Virus record (IMG/VR): IMGVR_UViG_3300034284_002648
Span: 16,258-80,257 of that record
Direction: 5' to 3' (one strand)
Length of the DNA stretch: 64,000 nt
Source: a virus
Positions 20,791-32,500 of this stretch are shown here, one piece after another; position 1 is the first letter of the stretch; the number at the start of each line of letters is the position of its first letter. The notes under the pieces are model-generated. The model was given only the letters and a program-made list of their open reading frames with translations, made no database searches and was not told the DNA's origin. Made by a program: the position numbers and the translations under genes.

Positions 20791-23700
20791 ATGTCGTTAG
20801 CAAGAACTAATACTAGACCAGATACTAATAGTTTTGTAAAGAAAACTATACCACAAACTTTGTTTTTGGGGGCTAGTGTTTCTAACTTTACAACAAACCT
20901 TGGATGGGGAGCACAAGCGTCTTCTCTATCTATTAATATGGTCAACGACACATCTGGATGTGCTCCACTTACCCAAATATCTATGACAGGACAAGCTGGT
21001 TCTAATTTTAATGATGAAAATCATTATTATGATACTGAAGATGGAGATAGTTTATATGTTGGAAGAGACCCTAGTACTGGACGAGGTATTCTATACGGGA
21101 AAATTCATCATAGATGGAGTACAGATAAGAAACAATTTGTTTCTATATATCATAGAGATAAAGATCCAGGATTTTTAGGACTTAAAAATACTTGGGGAGG
21201 AGAAAACCCAGGATATGATATTACTGGAACCCCTGTATACTTTAGGTCTGGTGATTTTGAATACTGTGGCTTGGTTAAAAATTGGGATCATACTGTGGGA
21301 ACTGGTGGAGGTACAACATCGGTTACCATAGAAAGTCCAGCATCTTTACTGGCAAATTCATATGTTATTGTTGGAGAATATGCTGGATCAATTTTTTCTA
21401 GATCAACATCTACAGCCAGTATAGGCGCACCAAGAAATTATGTTGGTTCTGCTGTTGATTATACTCCAGATGTTGGTAAAGGAACAATTCATAATTTATT
21501 TAATGCTTTTGGATTTTTAGAATCTTTTTCTTTTGGATATTCTGATTCTAATGATCAAGGTATGCCCATATCGTATATTATTAATGCCTTACAGGTCTTA
21601 ACAAGCGAAAAAGATAAGGCAAGCAAGGGGGCCTATAGTCCTTTTGGTAGAATTATAGGTAGAGCAGCTATGACTAGCGATCAAGCATTTTGCGGCTCTA
21701 GTTTTTATACCGGACATGGATTATTTCCTAGTGTAGCTGGATCTAATGGCGAATATTATCATGAATATATATTGGATTTATCAGAATTGCCCCGTCCAAA
21801 CAATATGTTAAGGATGGCCGGTCCTGTAATAAGTATTTTAGATTTGGTATCAGAAGTTTGCGAAATAACATCACGAGACTTTTTCGTTGAGTTGATGCCC
21901 GCTGCTGATGAAAATGGTAATGTGTTACCAACCATAAAGATTAGAACAGTAAATAGATATTCTCAGCCAATTCCAAATCAAGTTAGAAATGTAGTAAATA
22001 GTATATCGAATACTTATGCTCTTAGCAATGTAACCTATGGTCAAGAATCTGGAGAAGCATTAAATAGAACGATGCTTATAGGTGGACCACAACAAAGATT
22101 ATATCAAGCAAAAAATTATAGATTGGCATATACCCAATGCAATTATGTACTAGACCCATCAGCTAATAAGGTTGTTAATTTTTACTCCTACAATCAATCA
22201 AAATATAGGACACCTAGTTTTGCTTCTACAAGATTAGCACTTAATAGCAACGCTGTTGCTAGCGACTACTCATGGTTGATAGCAGACGATGAACTTGTCA
22301 AAGAAAATGTTGATAATTTAAGAACAACATCAACATCTACTGAATTTTTAGACACAACTAATGGTCCTGGTGTTGGAGGATTAATAGGCGGAGGCGGTAA
22401 TAAAGTTGGTAATTATAGAGAAGATAAATCATACAACCCTATTCCTGCTGGAACATTTGCCCCTACTCTTGGAGGTTCTCCAGCCACAAACTTTCAAGCA
22501 AGATGGATTCCACTGTTTGAAGATATTATAGCTCCATTTTATGGATTTGAATTTGAAGATCAATCTGCCGATACTAGTGGATTACCAGAAGAAAGTTTAA
22601 AGCGACCACGCAAAGTATTTTTAGATAGTTTTACAGGTCAACAAGTTGTGGTTTTTGATATAGGTGAATTACCTCCGTTGAGATATGGTATTAGTACATT
22701 GTACTCTGGAACGAAATTTGTTGTTACAGAAACCGAAATGAGAGCCGCACTCGCCGGTTTTGACAACTTGATACTGTACTATGCTTCAAAAACATACAAA
22801 CCAGATCTAATCTTAATGTTACAGAAAACATATATAGACAATAGACTATCTGTAGTATCATCTAATGAAGGACCTATGGCTATGGGTGCCTGGGGTATGG
22901 TCGAAGATGAAAATGCAGCAGATACAGAAGGATACCCAACAAATGTATTTGCCGACCAAGATGAAGAGGTAAACGTTACCAACTTATTACTGAGCAAATC
23001 TTTTACAGAAGACTTAATGAGTATACATGCTTTTATATCGGATATTGCTTCTAAGTACTATGGCAAATCGTATACTGTTAAACTTCCAGGAATAAGAGGA
23101 TATAGAGACTGGAGTAGTGGAGGTAATCAACAAGTTGGAGAAGATTCTCAAGGAAGACCTATTTATGTTTGGGCCGGATCTCCAAAAGTATACTATGATT
23201 ATCAGGTAGCATCTGATGGAGCATGGGAAGAGCCAGGTAACTATATCGACGATAATATAATTGTTGGATCTGTAGACTCTTATCATTTAATGGATGAAAC
23301 AGGTAAAATATTACCCGTATTAGGATATAATGCTTCTGATAATTTTGATCATACAGCTTACAAGATGTGTGCCGATAGTACATTGACCCAAGCCGCCTAT
23401 CGTTCAAGAAAAGAGAGTCCTGTTTTTGGAATAGAATTATATAGTATGCAGGCTGTTGAGTTTCAGGATTGCGACACGGCCAAATTTTATTATCCGTCTG
23501 TAGACCTAAGTGGTGTTTCACAAGACGTATTATTAGTAGATAATAAAGATACAATAAAAAATCCTTATGGTATAGGTAGTAATATTGCTCCAGGATATGG
23601 CAGAAAGGCTTATGTAAAATCAGCTGTAAGAAATGATTTATATTTTAAAGACGCTAGTACATTCTTTGACCCTAAAGTAATAATAGACTCTCCCGGCATC

Positions 23701-26547
23701 TTTTTAAATAGTAGTAGTCTGGAATATACTCAAGATCCTAATAGAACTGTGGTATCTAATGCAGCACTAGAAGATCTTCTTATCTATATGTATAGCACAC
23801 CAGCTAATTTACAAATACTGGATGTTATTAGAGTATGGTCATCCAGATTAAGTCATATGTATAATGGATATCTACTAAGAACAAAACACAAAAAATCCGA
23901 ATCTGCTCAAATGGTAGAATTAGCACCTAAAGCTGCCCAACCATTTTTTGCTGCTGTTCCTATTAAAAGCAATAAATTTGTTTACGGTCCATGGACAGAT
24001 TATCCGCATCAATATAAAAACATTATATTTCCTGGCGCAACCAATCAGGATAATATGGTAAGAAATTTATTAAACGGTATTCGTGTAGAGGTGGATCCAG
24101 AAATGGTTCCTTGGAATTATGGCGGGTCATCACTGCTAGATAAAGCAGCTATGTTAAAGATCTATCAGGGTCAAACATATCAAAATGTTATAGAGTCTGG
24201 ATCATTTGAAATTCCCGGATTGCCAGTATTTGGTTTGGGTGGCAGATTTTCAGCCCCATATGCTACTAAAAATTATAGTAATCAATATTTTATATTACAA
24301 ACAGATTATTATGAGTATACAGATGCTGATGGTAATACTACACAATATAATTTTAATTATTTACAAGATCAAAATTTTAATGATACAAATCCAGTTTTGA
24401 GTAACCTTCAAATCAATGTATCAGAAAGTAAAATTTCAACATCTTATTCTTTGAAAGTGTATTCAAAACCACTCAGTAGATTTAATAAAGAAGCTGCGGA
24501 TAGACTAAAGAAAATAGCCAAACAAAATCTAGCATTATCACAAAGAAACTCTACAGCTACTAAAAAATTAATTGGTGAACAAATTAAAGCTTTACAAAGT
24601 TCAATAGGTAAAAGAGAGAGTGGTGCTTCTGGATGGTCTAGTGAGGGGGCTTCTAAGAAATTAATGGGATGGAGCCCAGTAAGATTGATTATTGGCAGTG
24701 CAGAATATCATTCTTCTCCACCTACAAAAATAGCCGCTCGAACCACTAGAACAAATATTAGAAACTCTCAGAATAGTGCTACTCCAGGAACAGGAACCAC
24801 AGGACAAGCAAATAATACTAACGTAACAACAAAAACATATGAGGGTTCCAGAGGTGACTGGGATATTAATGCTTCATTCAATGGTAATAATAGTAATGTT
24901 CCTTGGGATCAAGCTAACGGCCCAATAAATACCATGCTTAAGGATCTGAGACATTATGCCACTATCAATATACATCAATTAAAAGAAAGAGGCTTGGACG
25001 AAAAAGATAACTATGGAGATAAAGCCATAATGAGCTTAGACGGCCTATTATCTCCTGTATCATTTTACCCAACGAGATACAATTCTTGTTATAGTATAGC
25101 AAAATGGCCAAGATCAAAATGTCCAGTATGTTGTGGTAGTAAAACTATGACCGAGAATATTAAAAACTATAGTAGTAATACTGAAGTATCTGTTACTAAG
25201 GTTTGTGAGTATTGTTATGATGATGCAAATACAAAAGCAAAAAATACTCTACCCAAGAAAAGAAACAGTAATTTAGCACTTCCTCCTTATGTTACCGTAA
25301 GAAATACTTCTGATACCAATATACTTGGTATAAATGCAGACCAATATAATCTAAACAAGGTTAGTGATGCAACTATTAATGTATTTAGTTTACAGCCGGT
25401 TTTACAAAGCACTGGCGATTTTGCCAACCCGAATGCTCAAGCTACTGACAAAAAAAGACACTCTATTAGTGCTGTTGGTCGAGGTGGTGTTCATCATGGA
25501 GAAACCATAGGTGGAGTAACAGATCTAATTATCAAAAATAATATAGAGAATAATTATTATGGTGTAAATCCAGATTTTTATGGTGAAACAGACATAAGAC
25601 TTCAGCAGTATTTACAATCTTGTGGAGATGCTGCTTCTAGCATAGCAGGAAACTGCGGATATCTGCAATATCCATTGAATAATAGATTTATAGGACTTAG
25701 AGGCCCAATTATGGTTCATGGTTGGGGATATGATACCGATGGGTATCCAGTACCTAATGCGGCCGAAGAACCTAAATTTGTTAATGATAAGGGTATGTTT
25801 AAAAGGCATAAAAAAAAGAAAAGTACTTATGCTGATGGTACAGACATTTTGGATGCTGATGGTAATAATGTTTATGAAGATGATTATGATCATCCGGGAG
25901 ATTATCCAGGAGGATCAATTGCTGCAAATGATTTGGGTAGTGTGATTAGTAAAAGTCAATATTGGGTTAATAATAAGTGGACTAGACCAGTACGAAGCGA
26001 TAAGTTTTATTTAAACTGGGGGGAAAGACCTGACCTATGGCCTGTTGGACCTATTGATTTAAGATGGGACAAGGAGAGAAAGGTTTGGGTGACACCACAA
26101 CCAAAAATTTATAAGAATGTATATATAACACTAGAAGAAGATTTAGTTACAGTACAAAATCCAGAAGATACACTCAAGCCTTGTAGGGGATTTATTACAG
26201 ACTTAGAATATGATACAACGTCTGATACTAGTAGAAAATTGGTATTTGTCGTAGATAAATCAGGATATACTGCTCCAAGAGGAGCAAAATTATTATGTAT
26301 GTATAATGCAGATAGCGGTTTTTATGAGGTATTGAGCAAACCTACATTTACAGCTTTTGGAACAATACAAGCTGATGGATCATCAGCAGTATTAGTATTA
26401 ACATATATGCAGAGCAGAAATAGAAATATAGATGCCAATACTGTGAGTGTTAATTTTAGTAACCCATTTGGGTTTAGTGTGTCATCGGACCAAAAAGGAT
26501 TATTTATGTATATGGACAGTTCATGGAACCTTATAGCAACACATTAA
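20791..26547 (+). CDS. Giant tail/baseplate-type virion protein (1918 aa)
   Basis: A long protein without Thr-Pro linkers, beginning MSLARTNTRPDTNSF after a GGAG site. The N-terminal 400 residues are rich in Gly and beta strands (SLSINMVNDTSG, FEYCGLVKNWDHT). Around residues 340-400 a segment IISILDLVSEVCEITSRDFF (read with its neighbours) is reminiscent of tail hub proteins, a weak resemblance only. A Cys4 pair at about residues 1444-1475 (CPVC then CEYC) looks like a zinc ribbon within a virion protein. Near the C-terminus GPIDLRWDKERKVWV is a motif I associate with large phage tail proteins. Probably a baseplate or tail-tip component; function is inferred from size and context. Confidence 0.75.
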   Translation: MSLARTNTRPDTNSFVKKTIPQTLFLGASVSNFTTNLGWGAQASSLSINMVNDTSGCAPLTQISMTGQAGSNFNDENHYYDTEDGDSLYVGRDPSTGRGILYGKIHHRWSTDKKQFVSIYHRDKDPGFLGLKNTWGGENPGYDITGTPVYFRSGDFEYCGLVKNWDHTVGTGGGTTSVTIESPASLLANSYVIVGEYAGSIFSRSTSTASIGAPRNYVGSAVDYTPDVGKGTIHNLFNAFGFLESFSFGYSDSNDQGMPISYIINALQVLTSEKDKASKGAYSPFGRIIGRAAMTSDQAFCGSSFYTGHGLFPSVAGSNGEYYHEYILDLSELPRPNNMLRMAGPVISILDLVSEVCEITSRDFFVELMPAADENGNVLPTIKIRTVNRYSQPIPNQVRNVVNSISNTYALSNVTYGQESGEALNRTMLIGGPQQRLYQAKNYRLAYTQCNYVLDPSANKVVNFYSYNQSKYRTPSFASTRLALNSNAVASDYSWLIADDELVKENVDNLRTTSTSTEFLDTTNGPGVGGLIGGGGNKVGNYREDKSYNPIPAGTFAPTLGGSPATNFQARWIPLFEDIIAPFYGFEFEDQSADTSGLPEESLKRPRKVFLDSFTGQQVVVFDIGELPPLRYGISTLYSGTKFVVTETEMRAALAGFDNLILYYASKTYKPDLILMLQKTYIDNRLSVVSSNEGPMAMGAWGMVEDENAADTEGYPTNVFADQDEEVNVTNLLLSKSFTEDLMSIHAFISDIASKYYGKSYTVKLPGIRGYRDWSSGGNQQVGEDSQGRPIYVWAGSPKVYYDYQVASDGAWEEPGNYIDDNIIVGSVDSYHLMDETGKILPVLGYNASDNFDHTAYKMCADSTLTQAAYRSRKESPVFGIELYSMQAVEFQDCDTAKFYYPSVDLSGVSQDVLLVDNKDTIKNPYGIGSNIAPGYGRKAYVKSAVRNDLYFKDASTFFDPKVIIDSPGIFLNSSSLEYTQDPNRTVVSNAALEDLLIYMYSTPANLQILDVIRVWSSRLSHMYNGYLLRTKHKKSESAQMVELAPKAAQPFFAAVPIKSNKFVYGPWTDYPHQYKNIIFPGATNQDNMVRNLLNGIRVEVDPEMVPWNYGGSSLLDKAAMLKIYQGQTYQNVIESGSFEIPGLPVFGLGGRFSAPYATKNYSNQYFILQTDYYEYTDADGNTTQYNFNYLQDQNFNDTNPVLSNLQINVSESKISTSYSLKVYSKPLSRFNKEAADRLKKIAKQNLALSQRNSTATKKLIGEQIKALQSSIGKRESGASGWSSEGASKKLMGWSPVRLIIGSAEYHSSPPTKIAARTTRTNIRNSQNSATPGTGTTGQANNTNVTTKTYEGSRGDWDINASFNGNNSNVPWDQANGPINTMLKDLRHYATINIHQLKERGLDEKDNYGDKAIMSLDGLLSPVSFYPTRYNSCYSIAKWPRSKCPVCCGSKTMTENIKNYSSNTEVSVTKVCEYCYDDANTKAKNTLPKKRNSNLALPPYVTVRNTSDTNILGINADQYNLNKVSDATINVFSLQPVLQSTGDFANPNAQATDKKRHSISAVGRGGVHHGETIGGVTDLIIKNNIENNYYGVNPDFYGETDIRLQQYLQSCGDAASSIAGNCGYLQYPLNNRFIGLRGPIMVHGWGYDTDGYPVPNAAEEPKFVNDKGMFKRHKKKKSTYADGTDILDADGNNVYEDDYDHPGDYPGGSIAANDLGSVISKSQYWVNNKWTRPVRSDKFYLNWGERPDLWPVGPIDLRWDKERKVWVTPQPKIYKNVYITLEEDLVTVQNPEDTLKPCRGFITDLEYDTTSDTSRKLVFVVDKSGYTAPRGAKLLCMYNADSGFYEVLSKPTFTAFGTIQADGSSAVLVLTYMQSRNRNIDANTVSVNFSNPFGFSVSSDQKGLFMYMDSSWNLIATH

Positions 26548-26551
26548 TAAT

Positions 26552-29500
26552 ATGATAAATAAAGATTACGGAAGTTGTAATTTATTTAAAACCGAAATAT
26601 ATGATAATCTACAACCATTTTATATATACTATGATAATGGAGGATCTTTAAGTTCCAGGTTCGGAACATCTTCTCAGTCGCTATATATCAATAATATGTC
26701 ACAAATGACACAGTTAATTGATAGCTCAGTAGAAGAAGAAGTATGGGCTCCAGCTTTCGCTTATGCCGCTTCTACAACACAAATGCCTTATTTAGAAGGT
26801 GCAGCTAATAGAAAACCTGTTCTTGGATTTAATCAATTTTTTGTACTGAGCAACCCTTCTTTTAAAGATATGTCTATAGAAAACAATATTAAGGTTGGAG
26901 TAGACTGGTTTTTGAACGATGTGTTGAACAGCGATATAACACCAAACAATGGAGTAATGTTTTGGTATAAAAAAAGAGGAGAGAGATCATCTACATCCAC
27001 CCTAGAAAACATGGCTGTAGGAGAGTGGATTTACGCATCCACCGCTTTTAATGTTAAATCTATTAATAATAAGACCTTATCGATACCAGCAGGACAAATT
27101 TGTGTAAAATTAAACAATAAAGAATTACAAGTATTACCTATTAATAAGATTACTAAGGGTAATCAACAAATCTCCAGAGCAATTTATCTACATAAATCAG
27201 TAGCCTCAGACCCTGAACCATATAATCCACTCGGTACTCAAAACAATATTTATGAACCAACAAAAATCAATCTAGAAACAAGTACTAATAAACCATCCTC
27301 ATGGTCTCTTTATGAAGACTATAACTATTTAAATGTTAATGGATCTTACTATAGTATTCATATCAGTGAAGGAGACTACTTTTCTTATTTTAATAGCTCA
27401 AATCAAACAGATCATTTTTTATCTTTTAATTTGATGCCAATATATAGAACCATATATAATAATTTATTGAATATAACAGGACTATCGAGCCTTAGTTCCC
27501 AGCAAGCTAAAAAATTAAGAGAATTAGCATACGTACTTGCAACAGGACCACAAAACGATAAAGTTACATTTAATGTTAATGGATATAATCCAACCAGCTA
27601 TATTAGTTCAATAACTTCTTATATCAATAGTAGTACTTATTCAGTAACAGACGTTCAAAATATTTGTAAAAATATATATAAAGAAATAAAAGATTTAGAA
27701 AAAAATAGAACATATAATACATCATTAGTACCATATAAAATAAATCTTAGTGATCTTAATGATAATTTTTCTAAAGTACCCAATGATATTTTTCACAAAC
27801 TTGTTTCTAAATATGGCTTATACTTAAGACTTGCTGGAGATAATGCCAAAATCACTGTTAATAAATTATTAAGATGGAAAGAGAGTAAAAAATCTAATAA
27901 TTATGTTGGAGGTCCTAATATTTCTATTGATGCTAGATTTATATATTGGACATCAAACAGAGATATTACAAATGAAGCAGTTTCTAGACCAACCCCAGGA
28001 AATGTTGGACACCCATATTATGATCAGCATATTCAAGCTGGTCCTATGAAAATAGAAACAGATGTTGGTAATCAAGTGGTTTATTTCAAAAGTGTAGAAA
28101 CCGGTAGCGAACAAGCAACTATAAAAGCTGGTATAATTAAACCATCTCAAAATCCCAGAATTAATACTTCAGAATCTTCTTATTTGTTGTTGCCAGAAAT
28201 CAAATATTGCATGTTTTATAAACAGGGTGGTTTTAAAATTATTAGCAGTACCTGTTATATAGATGAAAATGTTGGACAAGCTAGTATGTATAATGGTAAA
28301 CTTGATGGTAAACCCATCTTCTTGAAGATAGATAAGTTATCATCAAAATGGAATTCTGGCACTAACAAAGAATATAATTTCGACAACAGCGATCCCGACG
28401 AATATAAAAAACCATCGATTAAATTTAAAATATACAATAGTAATGATGTTATTAAAATAGATAGTTTATATATCAATTTTATAAGATACAAAGAAGATAC
28501 CCTATGTCAATGTGAATCTTTTTATAAAGAAATTATAAACAGAAGTGAAAACTACACTAAAGAAATCGGAGTAAATAGATTTTTAGGTATCGATATATTT
28601 GAACAAACACCAAAAAGAGTTGGTTTTGGTAGAGCAGGATATTGTGATAATGTTTATCTGGGCAGGGTAAAAAATATGGTTGCTGGTGTTGAAATAGAAG
28701 AAACTTCTAGTGCAGGCGTTCCTGGCGTATCAACCAGATTCGCCCCTCCTATTTTAGCGTATGGAGGCTATGACGCTTCTATTGTATCGGAATTAGGGGT
28801 TAAATTACCTAGTCATCCTATGCCGGGAGAAAAACTACCAACATTAAATACTAGAAACCCAAACTATATTGATGAAACTAAGTGTTACGAAAGAAGCGGA
28901 TTTGTTCAAGATAGTTCCTATTTCACACATACATCAGACAATAGTTCATCAGATAACCTAATTGGAAGTACAGTTTTTGAAAAGGGCTTCTTTCATCCAC
29001 ACAAGGGATGGATATCCGAAGCTAATTCTCTATATAATAATTTCAAAAATAAAACAGCTGTTACTAGCTATAAACCACATAAAAAATCTAGATTTGTATT
29101 CAAGGGTGTTGGATTTCTATTTGATAGTGACCTGTCATATTCCAGCACCATATCAATAAATAAAGGAAGTCAAAAAACAACAATTGATGAATTTTCTCCT
29201 CAAACAGCCATTAGAGATATTGGATCATTTTTATCTAAATATTCATCAGAATATATTACTGAAGAATGTATTCCTTACAAAGGAAAAAGGGATGAGAACG
29301 GTAAATTTATCAATAACACAGAGCAGTTTAAAGATAATAGTTGTGACAATAATTATCAGCCTAAAGTTGAGCATCTAATATACCCACTCAAAGATGCTGC
29401 TACAGGAGTAGAGATAGTACCTACTGCTGATATAGATAATTTAAGAATAAAAGATATAGAGGTTAAACTTAATTTTATTAATTTCGATAATATACAAGAT

Positions 29501-32500
29501 ATTAAACTTACTCTCAAATATACTGGAACTGCTGGAACAGATACTAGACCAAGTAGTTATTATGGCATGGTTTCATCTTCCCCGTTTCCGTCAGCAGAAA
29601 CAGGAGTAAATAATTACATCAATGCTTTAATTAGTCAGCATCCATCGGACACTATTATTCTATTAAATAAAGAACATATTAAACAATATGGTAGTGAATT
29701 TGTTTTAAGATTTTCTGATTATGCTGATCCTCACACCTTTGGAAATCCAACTAATGGAGGCACAGAAATAAGTCATAGTGCATTACTGAATAATGGGTTA
29801 TCAGACGGTGGCGTTATCCACCCATCGTTTAAGCCAGATGGGTACACTGACCAACAAGCACAACTTTATAGAGAAATATTAAACAACTATAATGTATGCA
29901 TCATAAATAACAAATTTAGAAAATGGTATGGGTCTCAACTCATTGGAAGCAAATTTGTTTTAGAGGTTGAATTAGTTAATAAATATACCAAAAATAATTA
30001 TGGAAACATTAAAGACTTGCACCTTAAAAATAATAAGGAGTATGATCTTTTAAAATCTAATATTGCTAGAAATTCTATATGTAATTGGGAATTAATCATA
30101 GACACATACAAGACCACGGATGCTGCACACAGGAAAGAGCAAAGATTAAATATCAACCACCCGGCGGCTGAACATATAGATTATACCAGAACAGATACGT
30201 CTGTTAATGCAACAGGATCATCATATTCTGATGGATATAACTTTTTAGGTGATTTCACAGATAGAAAATTCATGATCCCACCGGTCAATATGAATGCTCC
30301 ACACCAATATCTAATAGACTATAACTCTTGTGTCTATCCTGATAGAACTTTAAATAATTTTGGTTTTTCTAGACTGGAAGAGAATGGACTAAGATATATC
30401 TATCAGGCATTTAATTTATTCTCTATGGGTATTGGGGCTGCGGTTGGTTTTGCTGCTGCTGGAGGATTAACTGGGGCATTTGTGGGAGGAACGCTTTTTG
30501 GAACAGCCTCTTCTTTAGCAGTTAGTTCTATTGTAAATTATTTTGGTAGTCTAAGAAGAACTAGACTTGTAGATGCATATGATAACAGTTTTTATGACCC
30601 ATATTATGATGATTATGGGTATGGTGTTCCAGATAGAGCACTGGTAGAGATATCTACAGACGGTGGATACAAATGGTATACTTTTGATGCAAAAATATTC
30701 AAATATAATCAAACTTGCTCTCCCATCTATAAACCTTTAACTGTAACATATACAGGAGCAGGAGATTCGTCAAAAGATACGTGTTCAAAATTAAGCGTCA
30801 GCACAGCGCCAGATACACCGTCAGAATCTGACCCCATTAAAATTGATCCAGATACTTTCTATATGCCTGAATCTTTTATTTTTACAGGCAAATATATAAA
30901 AGCTAAAGAATTGTATATTAGAAAAAATATCAAACTATTAGATAGTAGACCAAATATATCGAATATATCTAACTTATTTATTGGACAAAATACATATGAC
31001 AAAGATAGTACGGTATGTATAGAATTACCAAATGTAAAACCATTCTATTATCTTAAGAGTGGTACTACAACTATTTCTGAATCTATAGATCTTATACATT
31101 ACGATAGTACTGGCTTTGGTTATAGAAATAAAAGAACTATTACAGCTAATAACATTGCTGTTTTAAACAAAGACAATCAATATAATACATATATCTTATT
31201 AAATGATCTAGATTTTAAAAATAAATTAGAAAAATATCCTAATACAAAAATTATAGCACAAAAAACTAATGCTAGTAATAGATTAGCCGTCATACTGAAT
31301 AATGGAGGTAATTATTTAACATTAGCTTCTATTAAAAATAATAGTTCAAATATTTTTACTCCAGATTATACAATGCCGGTTTATGGTGAGGGTGCTTGGG
31401 GAAGAGGAACTGCTTCTATACAGTTAATGCCAGCTAAAAAAATAGCCTTTGCTGCTGATTACGATTTGTCAAATTATGCTATAGGATATAGTCACAATAG
31501 ATATGTTGGAAGACTACATATAAAAGGTCCAACAAGCAGCAGTGTTGTTAGTACAAGTTATTTGAATATAGGATTATTCGATAATGTTAATGGATGGCCA
31601 CTGTATAAAAATCTAGATAAGTATAATTTATATCCTAATTTAAGCGATAATACAAATTATCCGTATAAGGGCATAAGTGATCTTAACTCAATTTTTTGTC
31701 TATATACTAATACCGAAATTAGTGGTTTAAAAAATTCTGAACTCAATTATGGTGGTTCAATAACCCTATTGGATCATCTTATACAGGCTCCAGTTGGATC
31801 TAATGAGAACGCTAATCTAGCTGGATATCGTGTAGAAGCCATATATAGTGCTAATCAGATAGAGGGCAGTAGTTGCTGGGGAGGTCATTATTGTGATAGG
31901 GCTAAATTTAATATTTATATTAATGGGGTTTTCTTATTTGTTGCCAATTTAAACAATGAAACACAGGGTTCTGCACCTAATCCTCCATTAGATAATGGAG
32001 TAGGACTTGATTCATCTGATAGATACGCATTTCATATTATAACAGAAGAAGAAGCTAGTGAAATAGCAAGAGTAAGCACTGAAGATATAACAATATCATA
32101 TTCACCAACAGCAGACAATACCAATCCACACAGTAATATTACATGGATCAGGGTTTTGACACCAGAGGGACAAGAAGTTACTAGTACTTGTGCCGATAAT
32201 ACAGGACTATCAACTAAAATTCTACCATATGACGATAATAAATATTGGATAAGTATAGATAAAGATCAATATGGTAGCTATAGCAGAACTACATCTATTA
32301 AAGTTTTAGATAAAATAGAATACTCTTGTAGTGAACCTAGAACTATGCCGGGTGGATTAAATTGTAAAAATATTTGTGGTATTTCTAGGAACTATGGATC
32401 AACCATAGGGGTGGGAGATGACGGTGTAACATGGACACCTAATATTACAACACCTTTAGAGATTATGAAGGTTCAAGCTAAATCAACAGCTTTTGATCAA

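Noticed and set aside
23159-23554. 131-aa antisense reading frame and others within the 1918-aa gene
   Set aside because: Within a strongly coding + strand gene, no recognisable motif, no ribosome site.
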